In this document: positions 1 to 8,197 of the stretch, in pieces
Numbering within the stretch: position 1 is the first letter of the stretch
Layout: each line of letters opens with the position of its first letter
From: Halomonas litopenaei
GTDB lineage: Bacteria; Pseudomonadota; Gammaproteobacteria; Pseudomonadales; Halomonadaceae
Reading direction: 5' to 3'
Length of the DNA: 64,000 nt
Assembly (NCBI RefSeq): GCF_003045775.1
Contig: NZ_PXNS01000006.1
Span: 62,001 to 126,000, forward strand
Position numbers and translations under genes: made by a program
The notes under the pieces: model-generated
What the model saw: only the letters and a program-made list of their open reading frames with translations
What the model was told of the DNA's origin: nothing
Database searches by the model: none

Positions 1-1
1 C

Positions 2-289
2 TTTGGCGATCTCCACGACGACCTGGTGAGGGGCGACGTGCTGACCACGGCGGCGCTCTTGCACACCGAGGAAGAAACCCTGGATCGTCTGGAGGCAGCA
101 CTCGAGCAGGCCTCACCCAGGGCCACCGCGCCTCGCCACCTGCGCGGTTTCATGCTGCTGCATGCGCATCACGAGGCGCAGACAGAGCAGAACCTCAAAC
201 GGGTGCAGGCGCTATGTCGCAAGCCGCGCCTGGAGCGTCTCGAGGCCAGGATCAATGAGGCCGTGACACTGATGAAGGCTCCGCAATAG
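2..289 (+). CDS. C-terminal part of an unrecognised protein
   Basis: The frame is open from the left edge of the window and ends at TAG 287-289, so about 95 C-terminal residues are visible and the true start lies outside. The visible part is predicted to be helical, rich in Leu, Glu, Ala and Arg, with no membrane segment and no motif I recognise. An internal GTG at position 26 could be read as a start, but it has no good ribosome binding site and the frame is open upstream of it. The next gene is convergent (parA, minus strand), about 60 bases away. I cannot name a function. Confidence 0.5.
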   Translation, partial: FGDLHDDLVRGDVLTTAALLHTEEETLDRLEAALEQASPRATAPRHLRGFMLLHAHHEAQTEQNLKRVQALCRKPRLERLEARINEAVTLMKAPQ

Positions 290-351
290 CGCTGAAAAAG
301 ACCCAGGGCGGCCCTGAGGGCGCGCCCGAGAACAAGCCTCGGGCCGTTCAA

Positions 352-1086
352 TCAGGCCAGGCGCTGTTCGATCTCCTTCCACAGGCTGGTGTAGGCGCGG
401 CACGCTGGGGTATAGGGGGCAAAGTGGCGTACTGGGGCGCGCTCAAGCCCCATGCGCTCGACCGCACTGGCCGCCGGGATGACGCTGGACAGCCGCAGCG
501 GCCAGCGCTTGCCGAAGCTTTCCATCACCTCGCGATGCATGGTGCGGCGCCGATCGGCCAGGGTGATGAAGGGCCACAGCGGGCAGACCAGATCCTGGTC
601 GTCGAGGAAGGTCTCGAGTTGCTCCAGGGTGCGTAGCGAAAGGGTGGAAGGCACCACCGGCACCAGCAGGGCGTCGACGCTGGTGAACATGTTCTCTGAC
701 ATGTGGGACAGCGTCGGTGGGCAGTCCAGGATGACCAGATCGTACTCGTCGCGTACCTTGCCGAGGATCTGACGCAGATGACTGGAGCCATGATGCTCGA
801 GCAGCTGGTCCATCTCGCGGGAGTCCAGCGAGGCCGGCAGCACATCGAGGCCATCCACGTTGGTCGAGCGGATGACCTTGTTGAAGGCCGCCTTGCCTTT
901 CACCAGCTTCTCGACGCCACCGCGGATCTTGGGCTTGATCTTCAGATAGAACGTCGTTGCCGCCTGGGGATCTAGGTCCCACAGCAGCACCCTGTGGCCA
1001 CAGGCGGCGGCTTCGCAGGCTAGATTGACCGCCGACGCCGTCTTGCCCACGCCCCCCTTGATGCTGTAAAGCGACAACATCCGCAT
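352..1086 (-). CDS. ParA-family ATPase without a ParB partner
   Basis: This is a 244-residue ParA/MinD-type P-loop ATPase. The deviant Walker A motif KGGVGKT lies at residues 10-16, with both the signature lysine (Lys10) and the P-loop lysine (Lys15). The Walker A-prime motif DLDPQ is at 37-41 and the Walker B segment VILDCPP near 117. The length is that of small orphan ParA proteins without an N-terminal HTH domain. No parB or centromere-like gene is adjacent: the neighbour behind is a repeat and then an envelope-protein operon. Such proteins position plasmids, chromosomes or cell-surface and cytosolic cargo; which one applies here cannot be told. The upstream region holds three copies of a decamer that may be its own operator. 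Confidence 0.9.
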   Translation of the reverse strand: MRMLSLYSIKGGVGKTASAVNLACEAAACGHRVLLWDLDPQAATTFYLKIKPKIRGGVEKLVKGKAAFNKVIRSTNVDGLDVLPASLDSREMDQLLEHHGSSHLRQILGKVRDEYDLVILDCPPTLSHMSENMFTSVDALLVPVVPSTLSLRTLEQLETFLDDQDLVCPLWPFITLADRRRTMHREVMESFGKRWPLRLSSVIPAASAVERMGLERAPVRHFAPYTPACRAYTSLWKEIEQRLA

Positions 1087-1116
1087 CGCAATTCGCCCCG
1101 TGAATTTGATGAACTA

Positions 1117-1184
1117 GAACAACGACTTTAGCACAGCTTTGTGCAGTGAATGGCGTTGTTCGCCAGGGGATATTGACGTTGTTT
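1117..1184. promoter_or_regulatory. Repeated decamer upstream of parA, possible operator
   Basis: Three copies of the decamer (G/A)AACAACG(A/C/T)C lie in the parA leader: GAACAACGAC at 1117-1126 on the plus strand, and inverted copies at 1153-1161 and 1175-1184. Spacing is about 36 and 22 bases, and the middle copy is 9 bases long. Autoregulation by ParA proteins through upstream repeats is known for plasmid systems; that this is such an operator is inference. Confidence 0.35.
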
Positions 1185-1235
1185 TGTATACGGTCTTGGT
1201 AGTCGCTGCAACAACAACCTTTCTTGGCTGAAGGT

Positions 1236-1295
1236 TGGGGCGCTGAAGGTCTGGGCGCAGAGGGGCTGGGCGCAGAGGGGCTGGGTGCTGTAGGG
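1236..1295. repeat. 15-bp tandem repeat, about four copies
   Basis: The unit CTGGGCGCAGAGGGG occurs perfectly at 1251-1265 and 1266-1280, with degenerate copies before (1236-1250) and after (1281-1295). It lies between parA and the convergently read end of the yqjK-like gene. Because the unit is a multiple of three, all plus-strand frames stay open through it, but no gene there is credible. Confidence 0.7.
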
Positions 1296-1321
1296 CCGGA
1301 CAGTGAGGGGGCGGTGTCCTG

Positions 1322-1621
1322 TCAGCGCTTGACCAGGCGCCTGACGCGCTGGATGGCGAGGCCGGTCACCACCAGCTTGCGACCCCAGCGAGCCAGTCGG
1401 CCGGGGTGGCGCAGCACGGGAATCAGCGCCGTGCCGGCGGCAAGCAGGGCCGGCGTGCGATAGCGACTGAGGGCCTGCCAGCCGGCGTCGATGCGCTCTC
1501 CGGCAAGATGGAAACGGCGCGAGGCCAGCAGGATGTCCAGCCGCTGCTGTTCGATGGTGGCCTCGAGTTCGGCCTTGCGCTCGGCGCGAGAGGGGCTCGC
1601 ACGGCGGTCATCGCGGCTCAT
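1322..1621 (-). CDS. YqjK-like protein
   Basis: A 99-residue basic protein, last gene of a three-gene minus-strand unit with the YqjE-like and YqjD/ElaB-like genes. The chosen start (ATG at 1621) has a good ribosome binding site, AGGGAG, about 7 bases upstream. An in-frame ATG at 1663, overlapping the previous stop codon, would add 14 residues. The N-terminal half is charged and helical (Arg/Glu-rich, residues 1-40); the C-terminal half has a weakly hydrophobic stretch and ends in Arg/Lys. The family assignment rests on size, composition and operon position, as in the E. coli yqjD-yqjE-yqjK set. Function is unknown. Confidence 0.6.
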   Translation of the reverse strand: MSRDDRRASPSRAERKAELEATIEQQRLDILLASRRFHLAGERIDAGWQALSRYRTPALLAAGTALIPVLRHPGRLARWGRKLVVTGLAIQRVRRLVKR

Positions 1622-1659
1622 GGCATTGCTCCCTGACGTGTCGGCAGAAAGATGGCGGC

Positions 1660-2076
1660 TCATCGACGATGTGGCTCATCGACGTCCGGCCGCATCGATT
1701 CTTCGGCAAGCTCTCGATCCAGTGCCAGGTGCTTCAAGGTGCTGACCAGCAGCGTGCGACGGCGTGCCAGGCGCATTGCCGCCAGGGCCAGCCCGACGCC
1801 TCCTGCCAGAAGCACCGCCGCGCATACGGCGATGGCGGTCAGCCGGAAGGAGTTCCAGAACAGCACCACGACGAAGGCCGTCAGGGTGGCGATGCCGAGC
1901 ATCAGCAACACCATGCTCAGCCCCAGCAATAGGGCTAGGGTTACCAGTCGAGCGCGTTCTTCCTCGAGTTCTAGAACGGCGAGACGCAGGCGCGTCTCGC
2001 CGGTGGCGATCAGGGTCGAGAGGACCCGCTTGCCCGCCCCGAATAGCCGTTGTGCCGGTCCTTGGCTGTCTGCCAT
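1660..2076 (-). CDS. YqjE-like inner-membrane protein (phage-holin-like superfamily)
   Basis: A 138-residue protein with two strong membrane segments, at about residues 44-72 and 76-100, joined by a short turn and followed by an Arg-rich cytoplasmic tail. This is the usual layout of the YqjE/holin-X group. Its ATG overlaps the stop codon of the YqjD/ElaB-like gene by one base, indicating translational coupling. The amphipathic, charged N-terminal 40 residues probably lie along the membrane. No enzymatic motif is present. The family is linked to envelope and ribosome-hibernation accessory proteins by its partner YqjD; a direct role is not established. Confidence 0.7.
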   Translation of the reverse strand: MADSQGPAQRLFGAGKRVLSTLIATGETRLRLAVLELEEERARLVTLALLLGLSMVLLMLGIATLTAFVVVLFWNSFRLTAIAVCAAVLLAGGVGLALAAMRLARRRTLLVSTLKHLALDRELAEESMRPDVDEPHRR

Positions 2077-2465
2077 CAGCGCCGCCCGATCAGCATACCG
2101 ACGATGCAGCCGACGGCAGCACCGATGCCGATGCTCTTCCAGGGGTTGTCGTGGACGTAGCGATCACAGGCATCGACCTGGTCGGTGACGCTGTCGCGGG
2201 TCTGACGGTAGACGCGCTCTCCAGTGGCTTCGAGGCGAGCACGGGTGTCCTTCAGTCGCGCCTCTGCCTTGCTGCGCCATTCCTTGACGGTCTCGCTGGA
2301 GTCGTCGGCGGTGGCGCTCAGCAGGTCCTCGAGGGTGCTCGACAGCTGCTTGAGGTCGTCCCTGAGTTGCTCGGTGGAGGCGCTGGAGCTGCTGGTGTCC
2401 GCGTCGCTTGCAGCGCTCTTGGCGTTGGACTTGCTGGCGGTGGTGCTGGAGCTTCGTGTAGCCAT
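2076..2465 (-). CDS. YqjD/ElaB family (DUF883) C-tail-anchored protein
   Basis: A 129-residue protein with a Ser/Thr/Ala-rich low-complexity N-terminus (residues 1-32), a long amphipathic helix (about 33-100) and a C-terminal glycine-rich membrane anchor after the motif DNPWKSIGIGAAVG. The DNPW motif followed by a tail anchor is typical of the DUF883 family. E. coli YqjD binds ribosomes at the inner membrane in stationary phase. It is the first gene of the three-gene operon, and its stop codon overlaps the next start. The serine-rich head is longer than in E. coli and may be lineage-specific. Confidence 0.85.
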   Translation of the reverse strand: MATRSSSTTASKSNAKSAASDADTSSSSASTEQLRDDLKQLSSTLEDLLSATADDSSETVKEWRSKAEARLKDTRARLEATGERVYRQTRDSVTDQVDACDRYVHDNPWKSIGIGAAVGCIVGMLIGRR

Positions 2466-2601
2466 CGTGTCTTCCTTTGACGCAGGTGGATTAACGGTAC
2501 CAAAGATGAATCTTTACCCGTTCATGCTCGCATCAGAATAGCAGTCACGGCAATGGCCGGCGGCCGACTGTGCAAAGAAGCACAATTGGCCGCCGCCGGC
2601 A

Positions 2602-3726
2602 TCACGGATTGAAGCCGCCCGCCGAGAACAGCGGGTTCATGCTGAAGCCGATACCCAGGCGATTGACGCGCTCGTCGTAGTCGATAAGGCTCTCGCCGTA
2701 GCCATAGTAGTACTGCACGTGCCCACGCACCTTGCCGAACAGCGGCCAGGAGTAGTCGAGCTGGGTGCCGTAGTTGCCTTCGTCGGGGTTGCCGCGCATC
2801 AGCAGGCTGGCTTCGTGGGTGTCGAACATCTGCCGGGCCACGGTGACGTCGGCATAACCCACGTAGTCCTCGATGTCGGGGTTGTCGTCATCACTATCGT
2901 CTTCCGGGATGCGCCAGAACGGCGAGACTGCCAGCGCCCACTCGTCGTTGATCCAGGAAGTGGTGCCGATGACCCGGTTCCAGCTGCGTGACAGCGGGTC
3001 CGAGCGGCCATTGGACTGGTGATTGAGCGAGATGCGGTTGTTGACGTTGGTCCAGCCCCACAGGGTGGTGTCGTTCTGGAAGTCGATGAAGAACTCAGGC
3101 TCGTAGTTGGTCTCGCGAAACGGCGAGGACTCGTCGCTGTTGTAGGCCTGCCACCAGCTCTTCTGGGTGTAGGCGAAGTAGAGGTCGGCGTTGTCGAACA
3201 GCACGTCCTCGGCGATGTTGAACTTGGCACTGAACTGAAACTTGAGTTCGGTGTTGTCCATGTCAGCATCGTCTTCACCGGCACGAAAGGCGCCGGAATT
3301 CGGGTTGGTGTTGTAGCTGATCGGCAGGATGTAGTTGCGCCGGTGGGTGGTGATCGAGAACGGGTTGCTCTCGGACTCCTGCTCTAGCTGACGACGCTCC
3401 TCGACGGTCTCCTCGATGGGCTTGCCCGAGGCACGTGCAACGATCTCCTCGGAGGCGGGCAGACCGGTGGTGTCGGGGGCTTCGGCGTTGACCGTCGATG
3501 AAGTACCGGCGCTACTGACGGCCACGGCTTGTGCACCCTCGCGCTGGGCCTCGTCATCGTCGAGTTCATTTTCCAGCTTGGCGAGCTCAGCCTTCAGGGC
3601 CTCGATACGCGCCTCCTTGGCCGCGCGCTCGGCGTCGGTCAGGCCGCCGTCGGCGACGGCCTGTCCACTGATGGCAAGCGCCAGCAGGGAAGGGAACAGG
3701 GAGGAACGGACGGCGGGGCGGGTCAT
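2602..3726 (-). CDS. pldA: Outer-membrane phospholipase A1
   Basis: A 374-residue secreted beta-barrel lipase of the OmPLA family. The start at 3726 gives a signal peptide (hydrophobic core FPSLLALAISGQAVA) ending near residue 25. A charged coiled-coil segment follows (about 28-65) and then the barrel. The family catalytic motif NHQSNGRSDP is present with His236 and Ser238; further strands are rich in Trp and Tyr. It is longer than the E. coli enzyme (289 residues) because of the coiled-coil and acidic N-terminal extension. The protein ends in aromatic-rich strands suited to BAM insertion, though the last residue is Pro, not the usual Phe. The frame stays open upstream of this start, but that part lacks a signal peptide and overlaps mscK antisense. 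Confidence 0.9.
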   Translation of the reverse strand: MTRPAVRSSLFPSLLALAISGQAVADGGLTDAERAAKEARIEALKAELAKLENELDDDEAQREGAQAVAVSSAGTSSTVNAEAPDTTGLPASEEIVARASGKPIEETVEERRQLEQESESNPFSITTHRRNYILPISYNTNPNSGAFRAGEDDADMDNTELKFQFSAKFNIAEDVLFDNADLYFAYTQKSWWQAYNSDESSPFRETNYEPEFFIDFQNDTTLWGWTNVNNRISLNHQSNGRSDPLSRSWNRVIGTTSWINDEWALAVSPFWRIPEDDSDDDNPDIEDYVGYADVTVARQMFDTHEASLLMRGNPDEGNYGTQLDYSWPLFGKVRGHVQYYYGYGESLIDYDERVNRLGIGFSMNPLFSAGGFNP

Positions 3727-3877
3727 AGGGTGAATCCATTCGACAGGTGGAGGCGTTGTTCTACCATGGCGGCGCAGCGAGTCAACTTCGTGGAAGAATC
3801 TTGCACTGGATTGCCATACTGACACACTGGGTTGAGAATCTCGCCTCCTCCACGCTGCGACAGGAAGTTCTCTTAAG

Positions 3878-6800
3878 ATGCCCAGCTCGCCTTCTTCGTT
3901 GTTCCGAATACTCCCCCTCTTGCTGGTGTTGCTGCTGTCTCTGCTGTCGGTATCTGCGGTGGTGGCCCAGGAAGCGCCCGAGAAGAGGCTGCCGGACAAG
4001 CAAGAGCTGCAGTCGCGCCTTGACGAGCGCGTCGCCAATGCCAGCGATCCGCCAAGCGCCACGGCGCAGGAAGAGATCGATGCGCTGTCAGAGGCGATCG
4101 ATGCGGTGGAGAAATTGGCCGAGGTCGAGCGTGACCTGGAGAGTCTAGAGCGGCGTATCGAGGAGGCACCCGAACGGCTGGCGGCGCTTGAGGAAGCGCT
4201 GCGCCAGAGTGAAGAAGGCGAGTCGCACAATCTGGCTGAGCTCGAGGGGCTGAAGATGCCGGCCGTCGAGCAGCGCCTGAGCGACGCCACCCGAGTGCTG
4301 CAGTCGACCCAGGATACCCTGACCAGTGTGCAGAGCCAGTTGCTGGGGGCCCAGACGCTGCCGGAGCGGGCGCAACAGGCCATCACCGAGGCCAATCGGG
4401 AGATGGATGAGGCGAGGGTCAAGCTCGAAGACCTCAATCGTCGTGACGTGCCGGAAGATGCCCCCTTGCGGGTGGCGGCGCGGGCGCGCCAGGCTCTGGC
4501 CGAGGCTCAGCTCGAGCTGCACCAGCGTCAGCTCAATACTAATACACGTATGCGTGAGGTGCTGCAGCAGCGCCTCGCGCTGTTGAAACTGGAGGCGGCA
4601 AGCGAGGAGGCCTGGGTCTCCGCGCTGCAGGGTCGGCTGGATCGACTGCGCCGCGAGCAGACCGAGCGGGCCATCGCCGAGGCGGTACGCGATGAGCCAG
4701 AGGCCATCTCACGGCATCCGGTGATTCAGGCGGCCCAGACCACCAACCGTCAGCTCTCCAAGGACTTGCTCAACGCCACCTCGCGAGCCAACGATCTGGT
4801 GCGTGACGGACTCGAAGTGCGTCGCCAGCTCGAACGGGTGCGTCGCCTGCAGCAGGGGCTGACCCAGAACATCGAGGCGGTGCGCGGCAGTGTACTGTTG
4901 TCGCGCATCCTGCGTGAGCAGCGCGGATCGCTGCCCGAAGTGCAGCCACGGCCGGGCCTGCGTGACGAGATCGCCGATGTACGCCTGGCGCAGTTCGAAC
5001 TCGACAGCGAACGCGACGCCTTGCGCTCCCCGGAGGCACTGGCAAGGGAGGTGTTGGCGCAGGCCGAGGTGGACGAGCCCGAGCCCCTGGTGGAGCCGCT
5101 GGTGCAGCTGTTCAATTCTCGGCGTGAGCTGATCAGCCAGCTAGAGCCCACCTACGGTCAGATCCTCACGGCTGCCATCGATATGCAGCTCAACCAGCAG
5201 CAGTTGCTCGACATCAGTGCGCAGTTGCGCACCAGCATCGACGAACAGCTGTTCTGGGTGGCTAACGCCAGGCCCATCGATCTCGGCTGGCTGATGAAGA
5301 TCCCCCAGAACCTGATGATGGAGTGGCGGGAAGGCGAGTGGCGCCAGATCCTGCCTCACAACTGGCGCTGGCCGGGGCCTGGTGCCTGGGTAGCGGTCCC
5401 GGTACTGCTGGTGGTGTTGCTGCTGCTGGCGCTCAGGCGCGCGATCATGCGTCGACTGGTCACCCTGCACGACCAGATCGGTCGACTTCGCTACGATTCT
5501 CAGCTGCATACGCCCAAGGCGGTGGCGCTGAACGCCCTGGTGGCCGCACCGGGACCGCTGTGTCTGGTGGCCTTCGGCCTGCTGTTGACCCTCGGTGGCT
5601 CCGAGGTGGCAGCGGATGTCGGCTACTCCGTACTGCAGCTTTCACTGGCCTGGGGCGTGGTCGCCTGGTCGCGTCGCCTGCTGGTCAGCGACGGCGTGGC
5701 GACACGTCATTTCCACTGGCCGGTCAAGTACGTGGGCAAGCTGCGCTGGTGGCTCTTGTGGCTTGGCGTCAGCATGGCGCCGGTGCTGCTGATCGCGCCG
5801 CTTGCCAGGGACGCTGCGGTGACCTTCAACCAGCGCCCGCTGGGGCTCGGACTGTTGCTGCTGGGGCTGATCGGCATGAGCGTGGCGCTCAGCAAGCTGA
5901 TCATGGCCCACACCCCCTTCTTCGGGGTGAAGCTCTTTCGTCTGGTGCTGGGGCTGGCGCTGGCGATGGTGCCGGTGGTGCTGGGTGGTGCCGTGCTTTA
6001 TGGCTACGTCTACTCGGCGTTGAGTCTGGTCAGCCGCTTCGTGATCTCGTTGTACCTGCTGGGCGTGTGGATCCTGGTCGAGGCAGCGGTGGTCCGCGGA
6101 TTGGCGGTGGCTGCCCGGCGTCTGGCCTATCGTCGTGCGCTGGCTCGCCGGCGAGCCCTGGCCCAGGACGACAACGACCGTGGCCTCGATATCGTCGAAG
6201 AGCCGCCGCTGGATATGGAGCAGGTCAACCAGCAGTCGCTGAGGCTGTCCAAGCTGCTGCTGACCATCGGCTTCGCCGCCTTGCTGTATCTGGTCTGGAC
6301 CGATTTCCTCGGGGTCATCGGCTACCTCGACAACGTCACCCTGGTGGAAGGCGCCACCGGAGAGGGTGGCGAGGCGCTTGAGGACAACCTGAGTGTCGGC
6401 GACGTGCTGGTGGCCTTGTTCATCGCCGGGGTGACCATGATGCTGGCGCGCAACCTGCCGGGTCTGCTCGAGGTGATGGTGCTGTCGCGCCTGGAGCTCA
6501 AGCAGGGCAGCGCCTACGCCATCAGTTCGCTGTTGTCCTACACCATCGTCGGCACCGGTACGGTGATGACCCTGGGCGCACTCGGGGTGTCATGGGCCAA
6601 GTTGCAGTGGCTGGTAGCGGCTCTTGGTGTGGGTCTCGGTTTCGGTCTTCAGGAGATCTTTGCCAACTTCATCTCGGGTCTGATCATCCTGTTCGAGCGG
6701 CCTGTACGCATCGGCGACACCATTACCCTGGGCAACCTTACCGGTACGGTGAGCCGGATTCGTATCCGCGCGACCACGGTCACCGACTTCGATCGCAAGG

Positions 6801-7312
6801 AGATCATCATCCCCAACAAGACCTTCGTCACCGACCAGCTGATCAACTGGTCACTGTCGGACAGTGTGACGCGGGTGACGTTGAAGTATGGGGTCAGCCA
6901 CGACGCCGATCGCAGCCTGGTGCATCGCCTGCTAGAGCAGGCCGCCGAGGAGAACGAGCGGGTGCTGTCCGACCCGCCCCCCGAGATCTACTTCATGGCC
7001 TACACCGCCAGCACCATGGAGTACGAGTTGCGCATCTACGTGAATGCCCTGGGGGATCGACTGCTGGCCACCGACGAGCTCAATGGCCGCATCGGCGACA
7101 TGTTCTCCGAGCATGGCATCCGTATCGCCTTCGACCAGCTCGATGTACACATTCGACGCTCGGGGCAGCGCGACGTGTGGAAGGGCGTGCATCGGGTCAA
7201 GGGCGACCCTCAGGAAGGCCACCCGCCCCCCGGGGCCAAGGGTGACCCGGGTGACGTCGGTATCGGGGATGGCGGCGGCAGCGATGGGGGCGGAGACGCC
7301 GGCGGGCGCTAA
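3878..7312 (+). CDS. Large MscK/YjeP-type mechanosensitive channel
   Basis: This 1144-residue protein has a signal peptide (residues 1-31), a periplasmic coiled-coil region rich in Glu, Gln and Arg (about 40-470), about ten membrane segments (about 500-900) and a C-terminal MscS domain. The MscS part has a glycine/alanine-rich pore helix (LGVGLGFGLQEIFANFISG) and the FERPVRIGDT beta-domain motif at about residue 938. This is the layout of MscK/KefA and MscM/YjeP, which release solutes on hypo-osmotic shock; a halophile would need such valves. The ATG has an AGGAAG ribosome site 10 bases upstream. The last 35 residues form a Gly/Asp/Pro-rich tail not expected from the core family. Confidence 0.9.
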   Translation: MPSSPSSLFRILPLLLVLLLSLLSVSAVVAQEAPEKRLPDKQELQSRLDERVANASDPPSATAQEEIDALSEAIDAVEKLAEVERDLESLERRIEEAPERLAALEEALRQSEEGESHNLAELEGLKMPAVEQRLSDATRVLQSTQDTLTSVQSQLLGAQTLPERAQQAITEANREMDEARVKLEDLNRRDVPEDAPLRVAARARQALAEAQLELHQRQLNTNTRMREVLQQRLALLKLEAASEEAWVSALQGRLDRLRREQTERAIAEAVRDEPEAISRHPVIQAAQTTNRQLSKDLLNATSRANDLVRDGLEVRRQLERVRRLQQGLTQNIEAVRGSVLLSRILREQRGSLPEVQPRPGLRDEIADVRLAQFELDSERDALRSPEALAREVLAQAEVDEPEPLVEPLVQLFNSRRELISQLEPTYGQILTAAIDMQLNQQQLLDISAQLRTSIDEQLFWVANARPIDLGWLMKIPQNLMMEWREGEWRQILPHNWRWPGPGAWVAVPVLLVVLLLLALRRAIMRRLVTLHDQIGRLRYDSQLHTPKAVALNALVAAPGPLCLVAFGLLLTLGGSEVAADVGYSVLQLSLAWGVVAWSRRLLVSDGVATRHFHWPVKYVGKLRWWLLWLGVSMAPVLLIAPLARDAAVTFNQRPLGLGLLLLGLIGMSVALSKLIMAHTPFFGVKLFRLVLGLALAMVPVVLGGAVLYGYVYSALSLVSRFVISLYLLGVWILVEAAVVRGLAVAARRLAYRRALARRRALAQDDNDRGLDIVEEPPLDMEQVNQQSLRLSKLLLTIGFAALLYLVWTDFLGVIGYLDNVTLVEGATGEGGEALEDNLSVGDVLVALFIAGVTMMLARNLPGLLEVMVLSRLELKQGSAYAISSLLSYTIVGTGTVMTLGALGVSWAKLQWLVAALGVGLGFGLQEIFANFISGLIILFERPVRIGDTITLGNLTGTVSRIRIRATTVTDFDRKEIIIPNKTFVTDQLINWSLSDSVTRVTLKYGVSHDADRSLVHRLLEQAAEENERVLSDPPPEIYFMAYTASTMEYELRIYVNALGDRLLATDELNGRIGDMFSEHGIRIAFDQLDVHIRRSGQRDVWKGVHRVKGDPQEGHPPPGAKGDPGDVGIGDGGGSDGGGDAGGR

Positions 7313-7359
7313 GGGCGGCCGACCACGGCCACCGGCGTGATGCTACGTGGTCTGCTGTA

Positions 7360-7386
7360 AGGCCCGTTGCTAGCGCCGACGGGCCT
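7360..7386. terminator. Hairpin between mscK and tlyA
   Basis: AGGCCCGT (7360-7367) pairs with ACGGGCCT (7379-7386) across an 11-base loop that contains the tlyA stop codon. No T-run follows on either strand, so intrinsic termination would be weak. Confidence 0.35.
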
Positions 7387-8128
7387 GTAGCAGAAACTCG
7401 CGATTGCCGTCGCCACCGAGGATCGGACTTTCCTGCCAGTGCAGGATCTCGAAGCCGACCGAGGCGCAGCAGTCGCGGATGCGCTGCTCGACCTCGGCGT
7501 AGCGGCGGGGGTCGCTGACCACGCCTCGCTGATCCACCGCACCAGGCCCCAGCTCAAACTGGGGCTTCACCAGCGACAGCAGCAGGGCGTCCTGTGCCAG
7601 CAGCGTCGCCAGCTCCGGCAGAATCAGCGTCTGCGAGATAAAGGACACGTCCATCACCGCCACCTCCGGCCGACCGATTTTCTCCATCAGCGTCGCCAGT
7701 TCGCGGCTTTCACTCAGGTGGCGGGCGTTGAGCCCCTCCAGGCAACTGACGCGGGCGTCGCCCCGCAGGCTATCGTCGAGCTGCCCGTGTCCCACCTCGA
7801 TGCCGATGACGTGGCGCGCACCGGCGGCCAGGGCGCAGTCGGTAAAGCCACCGGTGGATTGGCCCACGTCCAGCACCAGGCGACCATCCAGTGACAGTTC
7901 CAACGCCGAGAGCACCGCCTCCAGCTTGAGTCCGGCGCGGGACACATAGCGCTCCTCCGGGTCTTCTGCGACCACCAGAGCGAGGTCGTCGGGGCACTTC
8001 TCCCCGGGGCGGGTCAATACCTTGCCGTCATCCCGGCGGGAGACACGGCCGTGGCGGATCAAACGCTGGGCGCGGGTGCGAGAGCGAACCAGGCCTTGGC
8101 TGACGAGGAGTTGGTCGAGACGTGGCAT
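7370..8128 (-). CDS. tlyA: TlyA-family rRNA 2'-O-methyltransferase
   Basis: A 252-residue TlyA/haemolysin-A protein. An N-terminal S4 RNA-binding domain (about residues 1-60, starting MPRLDQLLVSQGLVRSRTRA) is followed by a Rossmann-fold SAM-dependent methyltransferase with the motif VLDVGQSTGGFTDCAL near residue 85. The acidic/aromatic stretch MDVSFIS and SLVKPQFELG follow, as in the family. Mycobacterial TlyA methylates ribosomal RNA 2'-hydroxyls; the substrate in gammaproteobacteria is less clear. It is convergent with mscK and faces the accessory island upstream, so it marks the left core-genome boundary. An extended -10 promoter lies about 60 bases upstream. Confidence 0.9.
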   Translation of the reverse strand: MPRLDQLLVSQGLVRSRTRAQRLIRHGRVSRRDDGKVLTRPGEKCPDDLALVVAEDPEERYVSRAGLKLEAVLSALELSLDGRLVLDVGQSTGGFTDCALAAGARHVIGIEVGHGQLDDSLRGDARVSCLEGLNARHLSESRELATLMEKIGRPEVAVMDVSFISQTLILPELATLLAQDALLLSLVKPQFELGPGAVDQRGVVSDPRRYAEVEQRIRDCCASVGFEILHWQESPILGGDGNREFLLQARRR

Positions 8129-8188
8129 GGGGTGTTCCTGTGGCGCCTTGGTCGGGCCGTCTAGAGTTCAAGCAGAAAATGCCGGCGC

Positions 8189-8197
8189 ATTATGCCA
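8189..8197 (-). promoter_or_regulatory. Extended -10 element for tlyA
   Basis: On the minus strand the sequence TGGCATAAT (8197 to 8189) fits an extended -10 element (TGN plus CATAAT), about 60 bases before the tlyA ATG. No convincing -35 hexamer is present at the usual distance. Confidence 0.35.

Noticed and set aside
2602..4437. A 611-residue reading of the phospholipase frame
   Set aside because: The extra N-terminal part overlaps the mscK gene on the other strand and has a shadow-frame Ser/Arg composition; the signal peptide appears only at 3726.
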